Source of the DNA: Comamonadaceae bacterium
Lineage (GTDB): Bacteria > Pseudomonadota > Gammaproteobacteria > Burkholderiales > Burkholderiaceae_C
DNA length: 64,000 nucleotides
NCBI GenBank assembly: GCA_027488735.1
Contig: JAIYBB010000005.1
Location: forward strand, 186,001 to 250,000
Reading direction: 5' to 3'
Under the pieces are notes generated by a model. That model had not been told where the DNA came from. It saw nothing but the letters and a program-made list of their open reading frames with translations, and did not search any database. Positions 18,010 through 26,566 of the stretch are shown piece by piece. How positions within the stretch are numbered: position 1 is the first letter of the stretch; each line of letters starts with the position of its first letter. The translations under genes and the position numbers were made by a program.

Positions 18010-18893
18010 TGGTTGAGTTGCGATTGCATTGTCCGCAAGACCAGGTGGACACCATCAGCGAAGCACTGATGGCTTTGGATGCGCTCAGTGTGTCCGTTGA
18101 AGACGCTGATGCACACACTGACCAAGAACATGCATTGTTCGGTGAGCCCGGCATGCCACCGCCTGCCGCTGGCTGGCTTCGTTCTCACGTCATTGCTTTA
18201 TTTGCCGATGAGGCTTCAGCACAAGAGGCCGGGCAGTTGCTCGCGCTGCAAGCCTTTTTTGAAAACAGCAGTTTGCAAGGCATCACTGAGGTGCCCGAGC
18301 AGGACTGGGTGCGTTTGACGCAATCACAGTTTGAGCCGGTTCCCATCACCGACACATTTTGGGTGGTGCCCAGTTGGCACCAAGCCCCCGCACAAGCGCA
18401 ATGGGTATTGCGATTGGACCCCGGTTTGGCATTTGGCACTGGCACGCACCCGACCACGCGCATGTGTTTGCGTTGGATTGCCATGCATCCGCCCACAGAT
18501 CAACGTGTTTTGGATTATGGTTGCGGCTCCGGCATATTGGCCATTGGTGCTGCCATGGTGGGTGCGTCTCATGTGGATGCTGTCGATATCGACCCTGATG
18601 CCGTCAAAGCCACTTTGGCAAACGCCCATGACAACCAAGTCAAGATCAACACAGGTTTGCCTGAATTGGCGCAGGGCACTTACCCGCTGGTGGTGGCCAA
18701 CATATTAGCTGCACCTTTGAAAGTGCTGGCGCCTTTGTTGTGTGCCCATGTGTCCTTGGGCGGCCAGTTGCTTTTGGCAGGAATTTTGACGCGCCAGACC
18801 GAAGAGATCCAAGCGGCCTACCAACCTTACTTGGCTTTGCAAGTAGCGGACGAACTCGACGGTTGGGTGCTGATGCACGGCCAGCGTGACTGA
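18009..18893 (+). CDS. prmA: Ribosomal protein L11 methyltransferase PrmA
   Basis: PrmA trimethylates ribosomal protein L11 with S-adenosylmethionine. The family motif LDPGLAFGTGTHPTT, the SAM-binding loop VLDYGCGSGILAIGA and the catalytic-region VVANILAAPL are present. The ATG at 18009 overlaps the accC stop and gives 294 residues, matching E. coli PrmA (293). An in-frame ATG at 17985 lies inside accC and is less likely. accC-prmA adjacency is common in Burkholderiales. Confidence 0.95.
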   Translation: MVELRLHCPQDQVDTISEALMALDALSVSVEDADAHTDQEHALFGEPGMPPPAAGWLRSHVIALFADEASAQEAGQLLALQAFFENSSLQGITEVPEQDWVRLTQSQFEPVPITDTFWVVPSWHQAPAQAQWVLRLDPGLAFGTGTHPTTRMCLRWIAMHPPTDQRVLDYGCGSGILAIGAAMVGASHVDAVDIDPDAVKATLANAHDNQVKINTGLPELAQGTYPLVVANILAAPLKVLAPLLCAHVSLGGQLLLAGILTRQTEEIQAAYQPYLALQVADELDGWVLMHGQRD

Positions 18894-18922
18894 CGTTTCA
18901 ACAGATCTACGGCTTTAAACCC

Positions 18923-19606
18923 ATGGCTTTTGTGACCCTTTGCCCCCAATGCCAAACCGGCTTTTCGGTGCAGCCCGACCATTTCAGCACAGCCGATGGA
19001 TGGGTCAGATGCGGCCAATGTGCCCATGTGTTTCCGCTTGACCAGCATTTGTTTGAAATGGATGACCCCCGGCCTGTGCCAGAACTGGTGCAGCCTTTGT
19101 CGCGCCCAGTTGCTTTGACCGACAGTCAACAACTGCCGCCCGAACCTCAGCATGGGTGGGCGGGTTATGTGCTGGCGCTGCTGGTTTTGGTTTTTATCTT
19201 GCAGTGGGCGGTTCACCAACGCCATGCCATTGCGGGCCGTGTACCTGAATTACATCCCGTCATGCAGTGGTTGTGTCAACCGTTTTCTTGTGATGTGTAT
19301 TTGCCCATGGACCCAAACCAAGTCTCGCTGGAGTCCAGTCGATTCAAACGTGTCGAGCCAGATACATTTGTGTTTGAAGGGGTTGTGAAAAACTTGGGCG
19401 ATTCGCTGTTGTCGCCGCCAGCTTTGGAGCTGACCTTGAACTCAGAAGGCAGCGATGTGGTGCGCACAATCATCACGCCCACAGAGCTCGGACTGAACGA
19501 GCCTTTGCGTCCGCGCGGTAACCATGCATTTTTTGTCAGCTTTAGACTAGACCCGTCTTTGTCCCCGACAATCGACGGTTTCAAAGCATTGCTTTTTTAC
19601 CCTTAA
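18923..19606 (+). CDS. Zinc-ribbon, DUF3426 membrane protein
   Basis: An N-terminal zinc ribbon (CPQC at residues 7-10, CGQC at 30-33; MJ0042-type) is followed by a Pro-rich linker, a single transmembrane helix (about 79-98) and a periplasmic C-terminal domain of the DUF3426 type (RFKRVEPDTFVFEGVVKNLG, then LRPRGNHAFFVSFRLDP). The function of the family is unknown; a regulatory or envelope role is a guess. Gene order prmA-DUF3426 supports a betaproteobacterial origin. Confidence 0.88.
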   Translation: MAFVTLCPQCQTGFSVQPDHFSTADGWVRCGQCAHVFPLDQHLFEMDDPRPVPELVQPLSRPVALTDSQQLPPEPQHGWAGYVLALLVLVFILQWAVHQRHAIAGRVPELHPVMQWLCQPFSCDVYLPMDPNQVSLESSRFKRVEPDTFVFEGVVKNLGDSLLSPPALELTLNSEGSDVVRTIITPTELGLNEPLRPRGNHAFFVSFRLDPSLSPTIDGFKALLFYP

Positions 19607-19628
19607 ATTTTTTGAATTGGATATAGCC

Positions 19629-20513
19629 ATGGCAGTTGTGATTTGTGGATCGTTGGCCTTTGACACCATCATGCATTTTGAAGGTCGATTCAAAGAGCAA
19701 ATATTGCCAGAGCAATTGCATATTTTGAATGTGTCATTTTTGGTGCCACGTCTGCAACGAGAGTTCGGGGGGTGTGCAGGCAATATTGCCTATGGTTTGA
19801 AATTACTCGGCGGGCAACCGCTGCCGATGGCTACTTTGGGTAACGACGGTGAAAGCTATTTCAACCGACTCAAGCACTTGGGTATCGCTACCGATTTTGT
19901 GAAAATGGTCGCCGACGATTACACCGCGCAAGCCATGATCATGACCGATTTGGATAACAACCAAATCACGGCCTTTCACCCTGGGGCCATGATGCAAGCG
20001 CATATCACGCAGGTGCAAAAGCGCGCCGACATCAGCTTGGGCATTGTCTCCCCCGACGGCCGCGATGCCATGCTGCAGCATGCCGAGCAATTTGCGGCTG
20101 CAGGCATTCCGTTTGTGTTTGACCCAGGACAAGGCTTGCCTATGTTTGATGGCGAAACACTTCGCCATTTCATCGAACTCTCGACCTGGGTGACTGTCAA
20201 CGATTACGAAGGAAAAATGTTGTCAGACCGTACCGGTTGGGACAGCGCTGAAATTTCATCCAAGGTCAAAGGCTTGGTGGTGACCTTGGGCGCAAAAGGT
20301 TGCGAGGTCTGGTTGCAAGGCCATATGCAATGGGTGCAACCCGTGAAAGCTGAGGCGGTGGTGGACCCTACCGGTTGCGGTGACGCTTGGCGCAGTGCTT
20401 TGTTATTTGGACTTGACCAAGGTTGGGACTTACTGCGTTGTGCCGAATTGGGTAACCGGGTCGGTGCCCGAAAAATTGCGACACGCGGGCCTCAAAATTA
20501 CACGTTGACATAA
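19629..20513 (+). CDS. PfkB-family carbohydrate/nucleoside kinase
   Basis: This is a ribokinase-superfamily kinase. The N-terminal glycine pair region GGCAGNIAYGLKLLGG binds sugar, and the C-terminal signature DPTGCGDAW (residues 246-254) carries the catalytic Asp252. Bacterial proteins of this subtype are often annotated as adenosine kinase, but the substrate cannot be read from sequence. The ATG at 19629 is chosen over an in-frame TTG at 19617. It follows the DUF3426 gene by 22 bp and converges on the histone-like gene. Confidence 0.86.
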   Translation: MAVVICGSLAFDTIMHFEGRFKEQILPEQLHILNVSFLVPRLQREFGGCAGNIAYGLKLLGGQPLPMATLGNDGESYFNRLKHLGIATDFVKMVADDYTAQAMIMTDLDNNQITAFHPGAMMQAHITQVQKRADISLGIVSPDGRDAMLQHAEQFAAAGIPFVFDPGQGLPMFDGETLRHFIELSTWVTVNDYEGKMLSDRTGWDSAEISSKVKGLVVTLGAKGCEVWLQGHMQWVQPVKAEAVVDPTGCGDAWRSALLFGLDQGWDLLRCAELGNRVGARKIATRGPQNYTLT

Positions 20514-20543
20514 AAAAACCCGGTGCGATCAGACACCGGGTTG
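20511..20543 (-). terminator. Intrinsic terminator for the H1-like gene
   Basis: AACCCGGTG (20517-20525) and CACCGGGTT (20534-20542) form a perfect 9 bp stem with an 8-base loop. On the minus strand it is followed by a run of T (complement of the A run at 20512-20518), so it mainly ends the minus-strand histone-like transcript, 23 bp after its stop. On the plus strand it may also slow transcription past the PfkB gene. Confidence 0.88.
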
Positions 20544-20565
20544 TAGGCAAACATCAAACACCTTT

Positions 20566-21084
20566 TCAGGGCTTGGTGGCCGTAGGAAACGGCCAAGCTG
20601 CTTGAGGGTTTAAAGTGGTTTGTGCCACGTGTGCAACCGCTTGTACTGCGGGGCTTGCCTGCGGTTTTTTGACCGCTGGCTTGGCCGCAGGCTTAGCGGC
20701 CGGCTTGGTTGCCGGCTTCTTGGTTGCTGGTGTGCTACTTGTTACTTTTTTTTTAGCAGCAGGTTTTTTGGCAGCAGGCTTTTTAGCTGCTGCTTTTTTG
20801 GCTGCGGGCTTTTTAGCTGCTGCTTTTTTGGCTGCGGGCTTTTTGGCTGCTGCTTTTTTAGCTGCTGCTTTTTTCGCTGCGGGCTTTTTAGCTGCTGCTT
20901 TTTTAGCAACAGGCTTTTTAGCTGCTACTTTTTTAGCAACAGGCTTTTTGGCTGCAGGCTTTTTCTTGGCTGCGGGCTTTTTAGCTGCTACTTTTTTAGC
21001 GACAGGTTTCTTGGCGGCAGCTTTTTTAGCGGCCGGTTTTTTTGCTGCTGGTTTTTTTGCAGCGGATTTTTTTGCAGTTGCCAT
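20566..21084 (-). CDS. Histone H1-like, lysine/alanine-rich DNA-binding protein
   Basis: The 172-residue product is nearly all Ala, Lys and Pro, built from [10 protein letters not shown] and VAKK units repeated through residues 1-115, then a less regular [12 protein letters not shown] region and a short non-basic C-terminus. Such proteins mimic the C-terminal domain of eukaryotic histone H1, bind DNA non-specifically and compact the nucleoid. A strong AGGAG ribosome site precedes the ATG. Upstream, three GATC tetranucleotides lie within 20 bp (21100-21120). The internal DNA repeats make the length prone to slippage between strains. Confidence 0.88.
   Translation of the reverse strand: MATAKKSAAKKPAAKKPAAKKAAAKKPVAKKVAAKKPAAKKKPAAKKPVAKKVAAKKPVAKKAAAKKPAAKKAAAKKAAAKKPAAKKAAAKKPAAKKAAAKKPAAKKPAAKKKVTSSTPATKKPATKPAAKPAAKPAVKKPQASPAVQAVAHVAQTTLNPQAAWPFPTATKP
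20756..21069. repeat. Degenerate tandem repeats inside the H1-like gene
   Basis: Units of 15 and 30 bp encoding [10 protein letters not shown] pentapeptides repeat across this stretch; the block at about 20790-20885 contains near-identical 30 bp copies. All stay in frame, so copy number changes would alter protein length without a frameshift. Confidence 0.85.
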
Positions 21085-21153
21085 TAGATACTCTCCTAGA
21101 TCAAGATCTTAGATCGTTGGTTCAAAAACACTTGGTCTTTGCAGCTCAAGTGA

Positions 21154-21187
21154 TTCATGGTGCTGAACCGTGGTTCAACACCATGAA
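21154..21187. repeat. 34 bp inverted repeat between nrdB and the H1-like gene
   Basis: TTCATGGTG-C-TGAACC, a GT centre, then GGTTCA-A-CACCATGAA: 15 complementary pairs per arm with one C/A mismatch. It lies 87 bp downstream of the nrdB stop and 70 bp upstream of the H1-like ATG on the same strand. No T run follows on either strand, so it is not a standard intrinsic terminator. It could be a protein-binding palindrome, an RNA-stabilising hairpin or a rho-independent variant. Confidence 0.7.
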
Positions 21188-21273
21188 CGGGGGGTGTTCC
21201 TGACCCACAAAAAACATCTGTCGACTGTGAAAGATGTGGTGTGCAGGGGGAACAAAAAAAGGTCATGTCAGTT

Positions 21274-22482
21274 TCAATCCCAAGACAGTGCGCCGCCGGT
21301 CTGGTACTCGATCACGCGGGTCTCAAAAAAGTTACGTTCTTTTTTCAGGTCGATCATTTCGCTCATCCAGGGAAATGGATTTTCCTCGTGGGGGAACAAC
21401 GCGTCCAAGCCGATTTGTGTGGCGCGACGGTTGGCGATGTAGCGCAAGTAACCTTTGAACATGGAAGCATTCATGCCGAGCACGCCGCGTGGCATGGTGT
21501 CTTCAGCATAACGGTATTCCAACTCAACGGCTTTGTGAAACAGCTCGATGATCTCTGCTTTGAGCTCGGCCGTCCACAGGTGGGGATTTTCTAACTTGAT
21601 CTGGTTGATCAGGTCGATGCCAAAGTTGCAGTGCATAGACTCATCACGCAAGATGTACTGGTACTGTTCTGCAGCGCCCGTCATTTTGTTTTGACGCCCC
21701 AATGCCAGGATTTGGGTAAAGCCGACATAGAAGAACAAACCTTCCATGAGGCAAGCAAACACGATCAAGGACTTCAGCAGCGTTTGGTCGGTTTCAACCG
21801 TGCCAGTGTGGAAGTGGGGGTCCATGATGGCTTCAATGAATGGAATCAGGAACTCATCTTTGTCGCGGATGGAAGTTACTTCTTGGTAAGCATTGAAGAT
21901 TTCGCTTTCGTCCAAGCCCAGCGATTCGACGATGTACTGGTAAGCGTGGGTGTGAATGGCTTCTTCAAAAGCTTGGCGCAAAAGGAACTGACGGCATTCC
22001 GGCGCGGTAATGTGGCGGTAAGTGCCCAGCACGATATTGTTGGCAGCGAGTGAATCGGCAGTGACAAAAAAACCAAGATTACGCTTGATGATGCGGCGCT
22101 CGTCATCTGTCAGACCGTTCGGGTCTTTCCACAGCGCGATGTCACGCGTCATGTTGACTTCTTGCGGCATCCAGTGGTTTGCGCAAGTGGCTAAATATTT
22201 TTCCCAAGCCCATTTGTATTTGAACGGCACCAATTGGTTGACATCGGTTTGTCCGTTGATGATGCGCTTGTCTGCAGCATTAACGCGGTGCCCCGTCTGG
22301 GCAGGAGCAGATGTGAAGGCTCGCGATGCAGAGGATGTGTCTGGAAGTACAGCGCCGTCGTTGAGGATGCGAGAGGCGGGCACTGAAGCAGGGGAGGGTG
22401 ACGCAGTCAGGTGACTGTTGAAGTCACCCATGGGGGCCGCGACGGGCGATGTGGGTTTGGCTTCTTCTTCCCAGGTCAACAT
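21274..22482 (-). CDS. nrdB: Ribonucleotide reductase class Ia, beta subunit NrdB
   Basis: NrdB houses the di-iron tyrosyl radical for ribonucleotide reduction. By alignment with the E. coli enzyme, [11 protein letters not shown] supplies the metal ligands Glu174 and His177 and the radical Tyr181; an upstream ligand is Asp143 in FVTADSLA, and later ligands lie in the ACLMEGLFF and [10 protein letters not shown] stretches. The C-terminal tail that docks on NrdA is present. The first 65-70 residues are an extra Ser/Ala/Pro-rich segment before the conserved start ([19 protein letters not shown]). It lies 132 bp downstream of nrdA on the same strand; that gap shows no gene. Confidence 0.95.
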   Translation of the reverse strand: MLTWEEEAKPTSPVAAPMGDFNSHLTASPSPASVPASRILNDGAVLPDTSSASRAFTSAPAQTGHRVNAADKRIINGQTDVNQLVPFKYKWAWEKYLATCANHWMPQEVNMTRDIALWKDPNGLTDDERRIIKRNLGFFVTADSLAANNIVLGTYRHITAPECRQFLLRQAFEEAIHTHAYQYIVESLGLDESEIFNAYQEVTSIRDKDEFLIPFIEAIMDPHFHTGTVETDQTLLKSLIVFACLMEGLFFYVGFTQILALGRQNKMTGAAEQYQYILRDESMHCNFGIDLINQIKLENPHLWTAELKAEIIELFHKAVELEYRYAEDTMPRGVLGMNASMFKGYLRYIANRRATQIGLDALFPHEENPFPWMSEMIDLKKERNFFETRVIEYQTGGALSWD

Positions 22483-22614
22483 ATTGGTAATTCCATTCTT
22501 TGGATTATGGGTGCATGCTTGTGAAACGCAAAGGATTCATTCACAACTGCGAGGAAATTTGTTGTTGAATTGCAATTGATGCGAGCGCTGGCAAAAAAGC
22601 AGCGCTCGATTTTG

Positions 22615-25530
22615 TCACTGACATGCTTCGCAGGTAGGGTCATCGACGCCGCAAAATTTGACGTCAGTGGCCGGTGAAGCCGACAGAATTTGTGAACGCG
22701 CGGCAGCAGCTGCAAGTTCCATGGCACTCAAACCAGAGCCGCCGCCAGAGGAAACCGCGTTGTGCGAGCCTGCCTGTACGGTGGATTTTTCGATTTGCGT
22801 GGCGCTGGTGGTGCGCAAATAGTAAGTTGTTTTGAGGCCGCGCAGCCAAGCGAGTTTGTAGGTCTCGTCGAGTTTTTTGCCAGAGGCACCTGCCATGTAG
22901 ATGTTGAGTGACTGTGCTTGGTCAATCCATTTTTGACGGCGCGCAGCTGCCTCAACCAACCAGTGTGTTTCCACTTCAAAGGCGGTGGCATACATGTCTT
23001 TGAGGTCTTGCGGCACGCGGTCGATGGGGCGCAATGAGCCGTCGAAATGCTTGAGGTCCATGACCATGACATCGTCCCACAGGCCCAGACGTTTGAGGTC
23101 ACGCACCAAATAGGAGTTGATGATGGTGAATTCACCGGACAAATTGGACTTGACTGACAGGTTGCCAAAGCAGGGTTCGATGGAAGCATCCACCCCGACG
23201 ATGTTGGAGATGGTGGCCGTAGGCGCAATCGCCACGCAATTGGAATTGCGCATGCCATCGGTAGCGATCTTGCGGCGCAAGGCATCCCAGTCGAGCGTGG
23301 CGCTGCGGTCTACTTCGATGTAACCACCGCGTGATTTTTCCAGCAAATTCAGGGTGTCCAAAGGCAAAATGCCTTGGTCCCACAATGAGCCTTTGTAGGT
23401 GGAATAGCGGCCGCGTTCACGCGCCAGTTCGGTGGAAGCCCAGTAGGCGTAGTAGCAAATGGCTTCCATCGATTTGTCAGCGAATTCAACGGCAGCTTGT
23501 GAAGCGTATGGAATATGTTGCTCGTACAAACTGTCTTGGAACGCCATGATGCCCAAACCCACTGGGCGGTGACGCAGGTTGGAGTCCCGGGCTTTTTTGA
23601 CAGCGTAATAGTTGATGTCAATCACGTTGTCGAGCATACGCATCGCTGTGTTGATGGTTTTCTTGAGTTTGTCGTGATCTAACTCTTGGCCTTGCGGGCC
23701 TTGCTTAAGGTGACGCACCAAATTGACCGAACCCAGGTTACACACTGCGGTTTCTGTGTCGCTGGTGTTTAAAGTGATTTCTGTGCACAGGTTGGAAGAG
23801 TGCACCACGCCTGAATGTTGCTGCGGAGAGCGCACATTGCAAGCGTCCTTGAAAGTGATCCAAGGATGGCCGGTTTCAAACAACATGGTCAGCATCCTGC
23901 GCCACAAGTCGGTGGCTTGCACTGTCTTGCTGGGCTTGATCAAGCCTTGGCGTGCTTGTGCTTCGTAGGCGGTATAGGCTTTTTCAAACTCTGAACCGAA
24001 TTTGTCATGCAAATCAGGCGTGTTGGAAGGGGAGAACAAAGTCCACTCGCCTTTTTCCATGACGCGACGCATGAACAGGTCTGGGATCCAGTTGGCTGTG
24101 TTCATGTCGTGTGTGCGTCGACGGTCGTCGCCTGTGTTTTTGCGCAGCTCTAAAAATTCTTCAATGTCCAAATGCCAAGTTTCAAGGTAGGTGCAGACTG
24201 CACCTTTGCGCTTGCCGCCTTGGTTGACAGCCACCGCTGTGTCGTTGACGACTTTGAGGAAAGGCACCACGCCTTGTGATTCGCCGTTGGTGCCTTTGAT
24301 GTGACTGCCCAAGGCGCGCACACGCGTCCAGTCATTGCCCAAGCCACCAGCGAATTTCGAGAGCAGCGCGTTTTCTTTGATGGATTCGTAAATGCCGTCC
24401 AAGTCGTCCGGCACGGTTGTCAGGTAACAACTGGAGAGTTGCGGACGGGTGGTGCCGCTGTTGAACAGCGTAGGCGTACTCGACATGAAGTCAAAAGATG
24501 ACAGAATTTCGTAAAACTCGATCGCACGTTCTTCGCGATTGACTTCATTGAGTGACAAACCCATGGCGACACGCATGAAAAACGACTGTGGCAATTCGAT
24601 GCGTTGTTTACGCACGTGCAAAAAGTAACGGTCGTACAAGGTTTGCAAGCCGAGGTAGTCGAACTGGAAGTCACGCTCTGGCTTGAGGGCTTTGGCCAAA
24701 CGGGATAAGTCAAATTGCAGCAAGCGGGCGTCGAGTAAATCGTTTTCCACACCTTTTTTCATGAAGTCAGCGAAGGTACGCTGGTAATGCCCAGCCATTT
24801 CGGCGTGGGTGGCTTCATGGCCCAAAACTTCTTTGGTGATGGAATACATCAGCAAGCGTGCGGTGGCAAAAGTGTAGCCCGGTTCTTTTTCAATCATTGT
24901 TCTGGCGGCCAGCACCGAAGCTTTGTGCACCTCTTCCATTGGAATGCCGTCATACAGGTTGCGCATGGTTTCGGTCAGGATAGGTGCAGCCGTGACATCT
25001 GCGCCAAGGTTTTCGCAGGCGGCTTCAATCAGTTGTTGCAAACGCTGGGTGTCAAGCACCACGCGTTCGCCGTCAACGATGACATGCAATTGCGGACCGG
25101 TATTGATAGTGGTTTCTTTGTGGGCGGCGCGTTCTTGGCTGCGGCGTTCGCGATAGAGCACATAAGCACGCGCCACTTCGTGGTGACTGCCGCGCATCAA
25201 ACCAAGTTCGACTTGGTCTTGCACATCTTCAATATGAAAGGTTCCGCCGCCTGGGCGTGAACGCATCAGAGCGCGTGTCACCGCTTGCGTCAATTGGTCA
25301 ACGGTTTCGCGCACGCTGGAGGAGGCGGCGCCTTGGGTGCCGTGTACCGCCAAAAACGCCTTCATCATGGCCACCGCAATTTTGGCGGGCTCGAAAGGCA
25401 CCACTGCGCCATTTCTGCGGATGATTTGGTACTGGCTTAATGAAGACAACAATGCTGACTGCGCAGCACCTGTGGTATCTGTGGTTTTGACAAAGGGGTT
25501 GACATTCGTCGGGCTTGTTGCAATTTGCAT
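22615..25530 (-). CDS. nrdA: Ribonucleoside-diphosphate reductase alpha subunit NrdA
   Basis: NrdA is the catalytic and allosteric subunit that reduces ribonucleoside diphosphates. An N-terminal ATP-cone (about residues 37-130, beginning IIRRNGAVVPFEPAKI) precedes the ten-stranded barrel. Active-site segments SSNLCTEITLNT and YLTTVPDD are visible, and the C-terminal redox pair is CEAC (residues 967-970). At 971 residues it is longer than the E. coli protein (761), as in many betaproteobacteria with an N-terminal extension. It is presumably repressed by NrdR through two boxes 95-142 bp upstream. Confidence 0.96.
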   Translation of the reverse strand: MQIATSPTNVNPFVKTTDTTGAAQSALLSSLSQYQIIRRNGAVVPFEPAKIAVAMMKAFLAVHGTQGAASSSVRETVDQLTQAVTRALMRSRPGGGTFHIEDVQDQVELGLMRGSHHEVARAYVLYRERRSQERAAHKETTINTGPQLHVIVDGERVVLDTQRLQQLIEAACENLGADVTAAPILTETMRNLYDGIPMEEVHKASVLAARTMIEKEPGYTFATARLLMYSITKEVLGHEATHAEMAGHYQRTFADFMKKGVENDLLDARLLQFDLSRLAKALKPERDFQFDYLGLQTLYDRYFLHVRKQRIELPQSFFMRVAMGLSLNEVNREERAIEFYEILSSFDFMSSTPTLFNSGTTRPQLSSCYLTTVPDDLDGIYESIKENALLSKFAGGLGNDWTRVRALGSHIKGTNGESQGVVPFLKVVNDTAVAVNQGGKRKGAVCTYLETWHLDIEEFLELRKNTGDDRRRTHDMNTANWIPDLFMRRVMEKGEWTLFSPSNTPDLHDKFGSEFEKAYTAYEAQARQGLIKPSKTVQATDLWRRMLTMLFETGHPWITFKDACNVRSPQQHSGVVHSSNLCTEITLNTSDTETAVCNLGSVNLVRHLKQGPQGQELDHDKLKKTINTAMRMLDNVIDINYYAVKKARDSNLRHRPVGLGIMAFQDSLYEQHIPYASQAAVEFADKSMEAICYYAYWASTELARERGRYSTYKGSLWDQGILPLDTLNLLEKSRGGYIEVDRSATLDWDALRRKIATDGMRNSNCVAIAPTATISNIVGVDASIEPCFGNLSVKSNLSGEFTIINSYLVRDLKRLGLWDDVMVMDLKHFDGSLRPIDRVPQDLKDMYATAFEVETHWLVEAAARRQKWIDQAQSLNIYMAGASGKKLDETYKLAWLRGLKTTYYLRTTSATQIEKSTVQAGSHNAVSSGGGSGLSAMELAAAAARSQILSASPATDVKFCGVDDPTCEACQ

Positions 25531-25624
25531 CTTTTTGTAATCCTGTGGGGCGTGAATGCTTTTGGTAACTTCTTATTTTTTTGTGTGCGCAGGCATGGAG
25601 CGCAAGCGCAAATGTGCACAGCCC

Positions 25625-25640
25625 ACACTATATATGGGGT
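25625..25640. promoter_or_regulatory. NrdR box 1 upstream of nrdA
   Basis: ACACTATATATGGGGT resembles the 16 bp NrdR consensus, with a well-conserved left half and TATAT centre. It lies 95-110 bp before the nrdA ATG on the promoter side. Its start is 32 bp (three helical turns) from that of box 2. Confidence 0.8.
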
Positions 25641-25656
25641 GGCAACTCTTTTCAAC

Positions 25657-25672
25657 ACACTACACGTAGTGT
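25657..25672. promoter_or_regulatory. NrdR box 2 upstream of nrdA
   Basis: ACACTACACGTAGTGT is a near-perfect palindrome matching the NrdR box. With box 1 it forms the typical pair on the same helix face, implying repression of nrdAB by NrdR with dATP/ATP. nrdR itself is not in the window. Confidence 0.85.
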
Positions 25673-25754
25673 TTGATGCTTTTTTTGAAAATTTCTCGCG
25701 CGGTGATTCTTTTTATAGCAATTTGCTGTATTTAGATTTAATCTGAGTGCAAAT

Positions 25755-26342
25755 TTAGCGAATAGATTCTTCGCATGCGCTGAAAAAATGGTCGGGCCAC
25801 CCGAGACTTTGTTGCAAAAAACGCCAAGAAAATCTCTTGCCAGGATCTTTTTTTCTGTCTGGTGCGATGTGCTCGTGTCCTGCTATGTGTTGAAGCGGGT
25901 ATTGCTGAGCAATCATGGGTAGCAGTGCAATCAAACTTTCGTATTGTTCTTGTGTGAACGCATCGCCTTCCAGTCCTTCGAGTTCGATGCCAATGGAAAA
26001 GTCGTTGCATTGCGTACGGCCCGCATGCGTCGATGCACCCGCGTGCCATGCACGGTCATCGCAACTGACAAATTGCAGCAACTCGCCGCCTCGGCGAATG
26101 TAGAAATGCGATGACACTTTGATGTCTCGCAGTGATTCGAAATAAGGATGCTCAGAGGTTTGCAAACAGTTGGTGAAAAACGCCTGCACTTGGTTGCCGC
26201 CGTAAACACCGGGAGGCAGGCTGATGGAATGGATCACCACCAAATCGATGTCTGTGTTGACAGGGCGTGGTCCGAAATTTGGCGAAGCCAAGGCATGTGC
26301 AAAGCGGTACCAACCTTGCTGCCACATAGGCTGTGGGCTCAT
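25755..26342 (-). CDS. ampD: 1,6-anhydro-N-acetylmuramyl-L-alanine amidase AmpD
   Basis: AmpD is the cytoplasmic zinc amidase that cleaves stem peptide from anhydro-muropeptides during cell wall recycling and thereby tunes AmpR signalling. Zinc ligand regions are visible as LVVIHSISLPP, CDDRAWHAG (as SCDDRAWHAGAS) and AGHEHIAPDRKKDPGKRF; NDFSIGIELEG is also typical. It has 195 residues, normal for the family. Its ATG overlaps the stop of the upstream small Cys-rich gene by 4 bp. The 224 bp between it and nrdA contain the NrdR boxes. Confidence 0.95.
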   Translation of the reverse strand: MSPQPMWQQGWYRFAHALASPNFGPRPVNTDIDLVVIHSISLPPGVYGGNQVQAFFTNCLQTSEHPYFESLRDIKVSSHFYIRRGGELLQFVSCDDRAWHAGASTHAGRTQCNDFSIGIELEGLEGDAFTQEQYESLIALLPMIAQQYPLQHIAGHEHIAPDRKKDPGKRFSWRFLQQSLGWPDHFFSACEESIR

Positions 26343-26566
26343 GCCTTAGGTTCTGCCAGTTGACGGTGCGCCTCACTGCAGTACGGCATGTCCCCAGCAA
26401 TGACGGCCTCTTTTTGTGGCAGGTGCAAACCGCAATGCGCACAGCGCACCATGGGCTGGAGTCCGTTGTCAGAACTGCCAGATGACGCAGGCGGTTTGGC
26501 GGGCCGACTGAGTTTGATCCACCAGATCACACCGAACACAATGCCGAGCAATATCAGGTATTTCAT
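26339..26566 (-). CDS. Small membrane-anchored Cys-rich protein (PP0621-like)
   Basis: This is a 75-residue protein: an N-terminal membrane helix (MKYLILLGIVFGVIWWIKL), a short Ser/Pro linker, then a treble-clef-like metal site CAHCG (about residues 42-46) and YCSEAH (about 62-67). It resembles small PP0621-family proteins of unknown function. Its ATG overlaps the stop of the ccsA-like gene and its stop overlaps the ampD start, so all three are translated as a unit. The longer in-frame reading upstream lies inside the ccsA-like gene and is not used. Confidence 0.82.
   Translation of the reverse strand: MKYLILLGIVFGVIWWIKLSRPAKPPASSGSSDNGLQPMVRCAHCGLHLPQKEAVIAGDMPYCSEAHRQLAEPKA

Noticed and set aside
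20615-21112. Open frames on the plus strand (165 and 155 codons) opposite the H1-like gene
   Set aside because: They are the antisense of AAKKP repeats, giving monotonous Ala/Gly/Phe/Leu or Cys/Phe-rich sequence; the minus-strand gene has a good ribosome site and a terminator.
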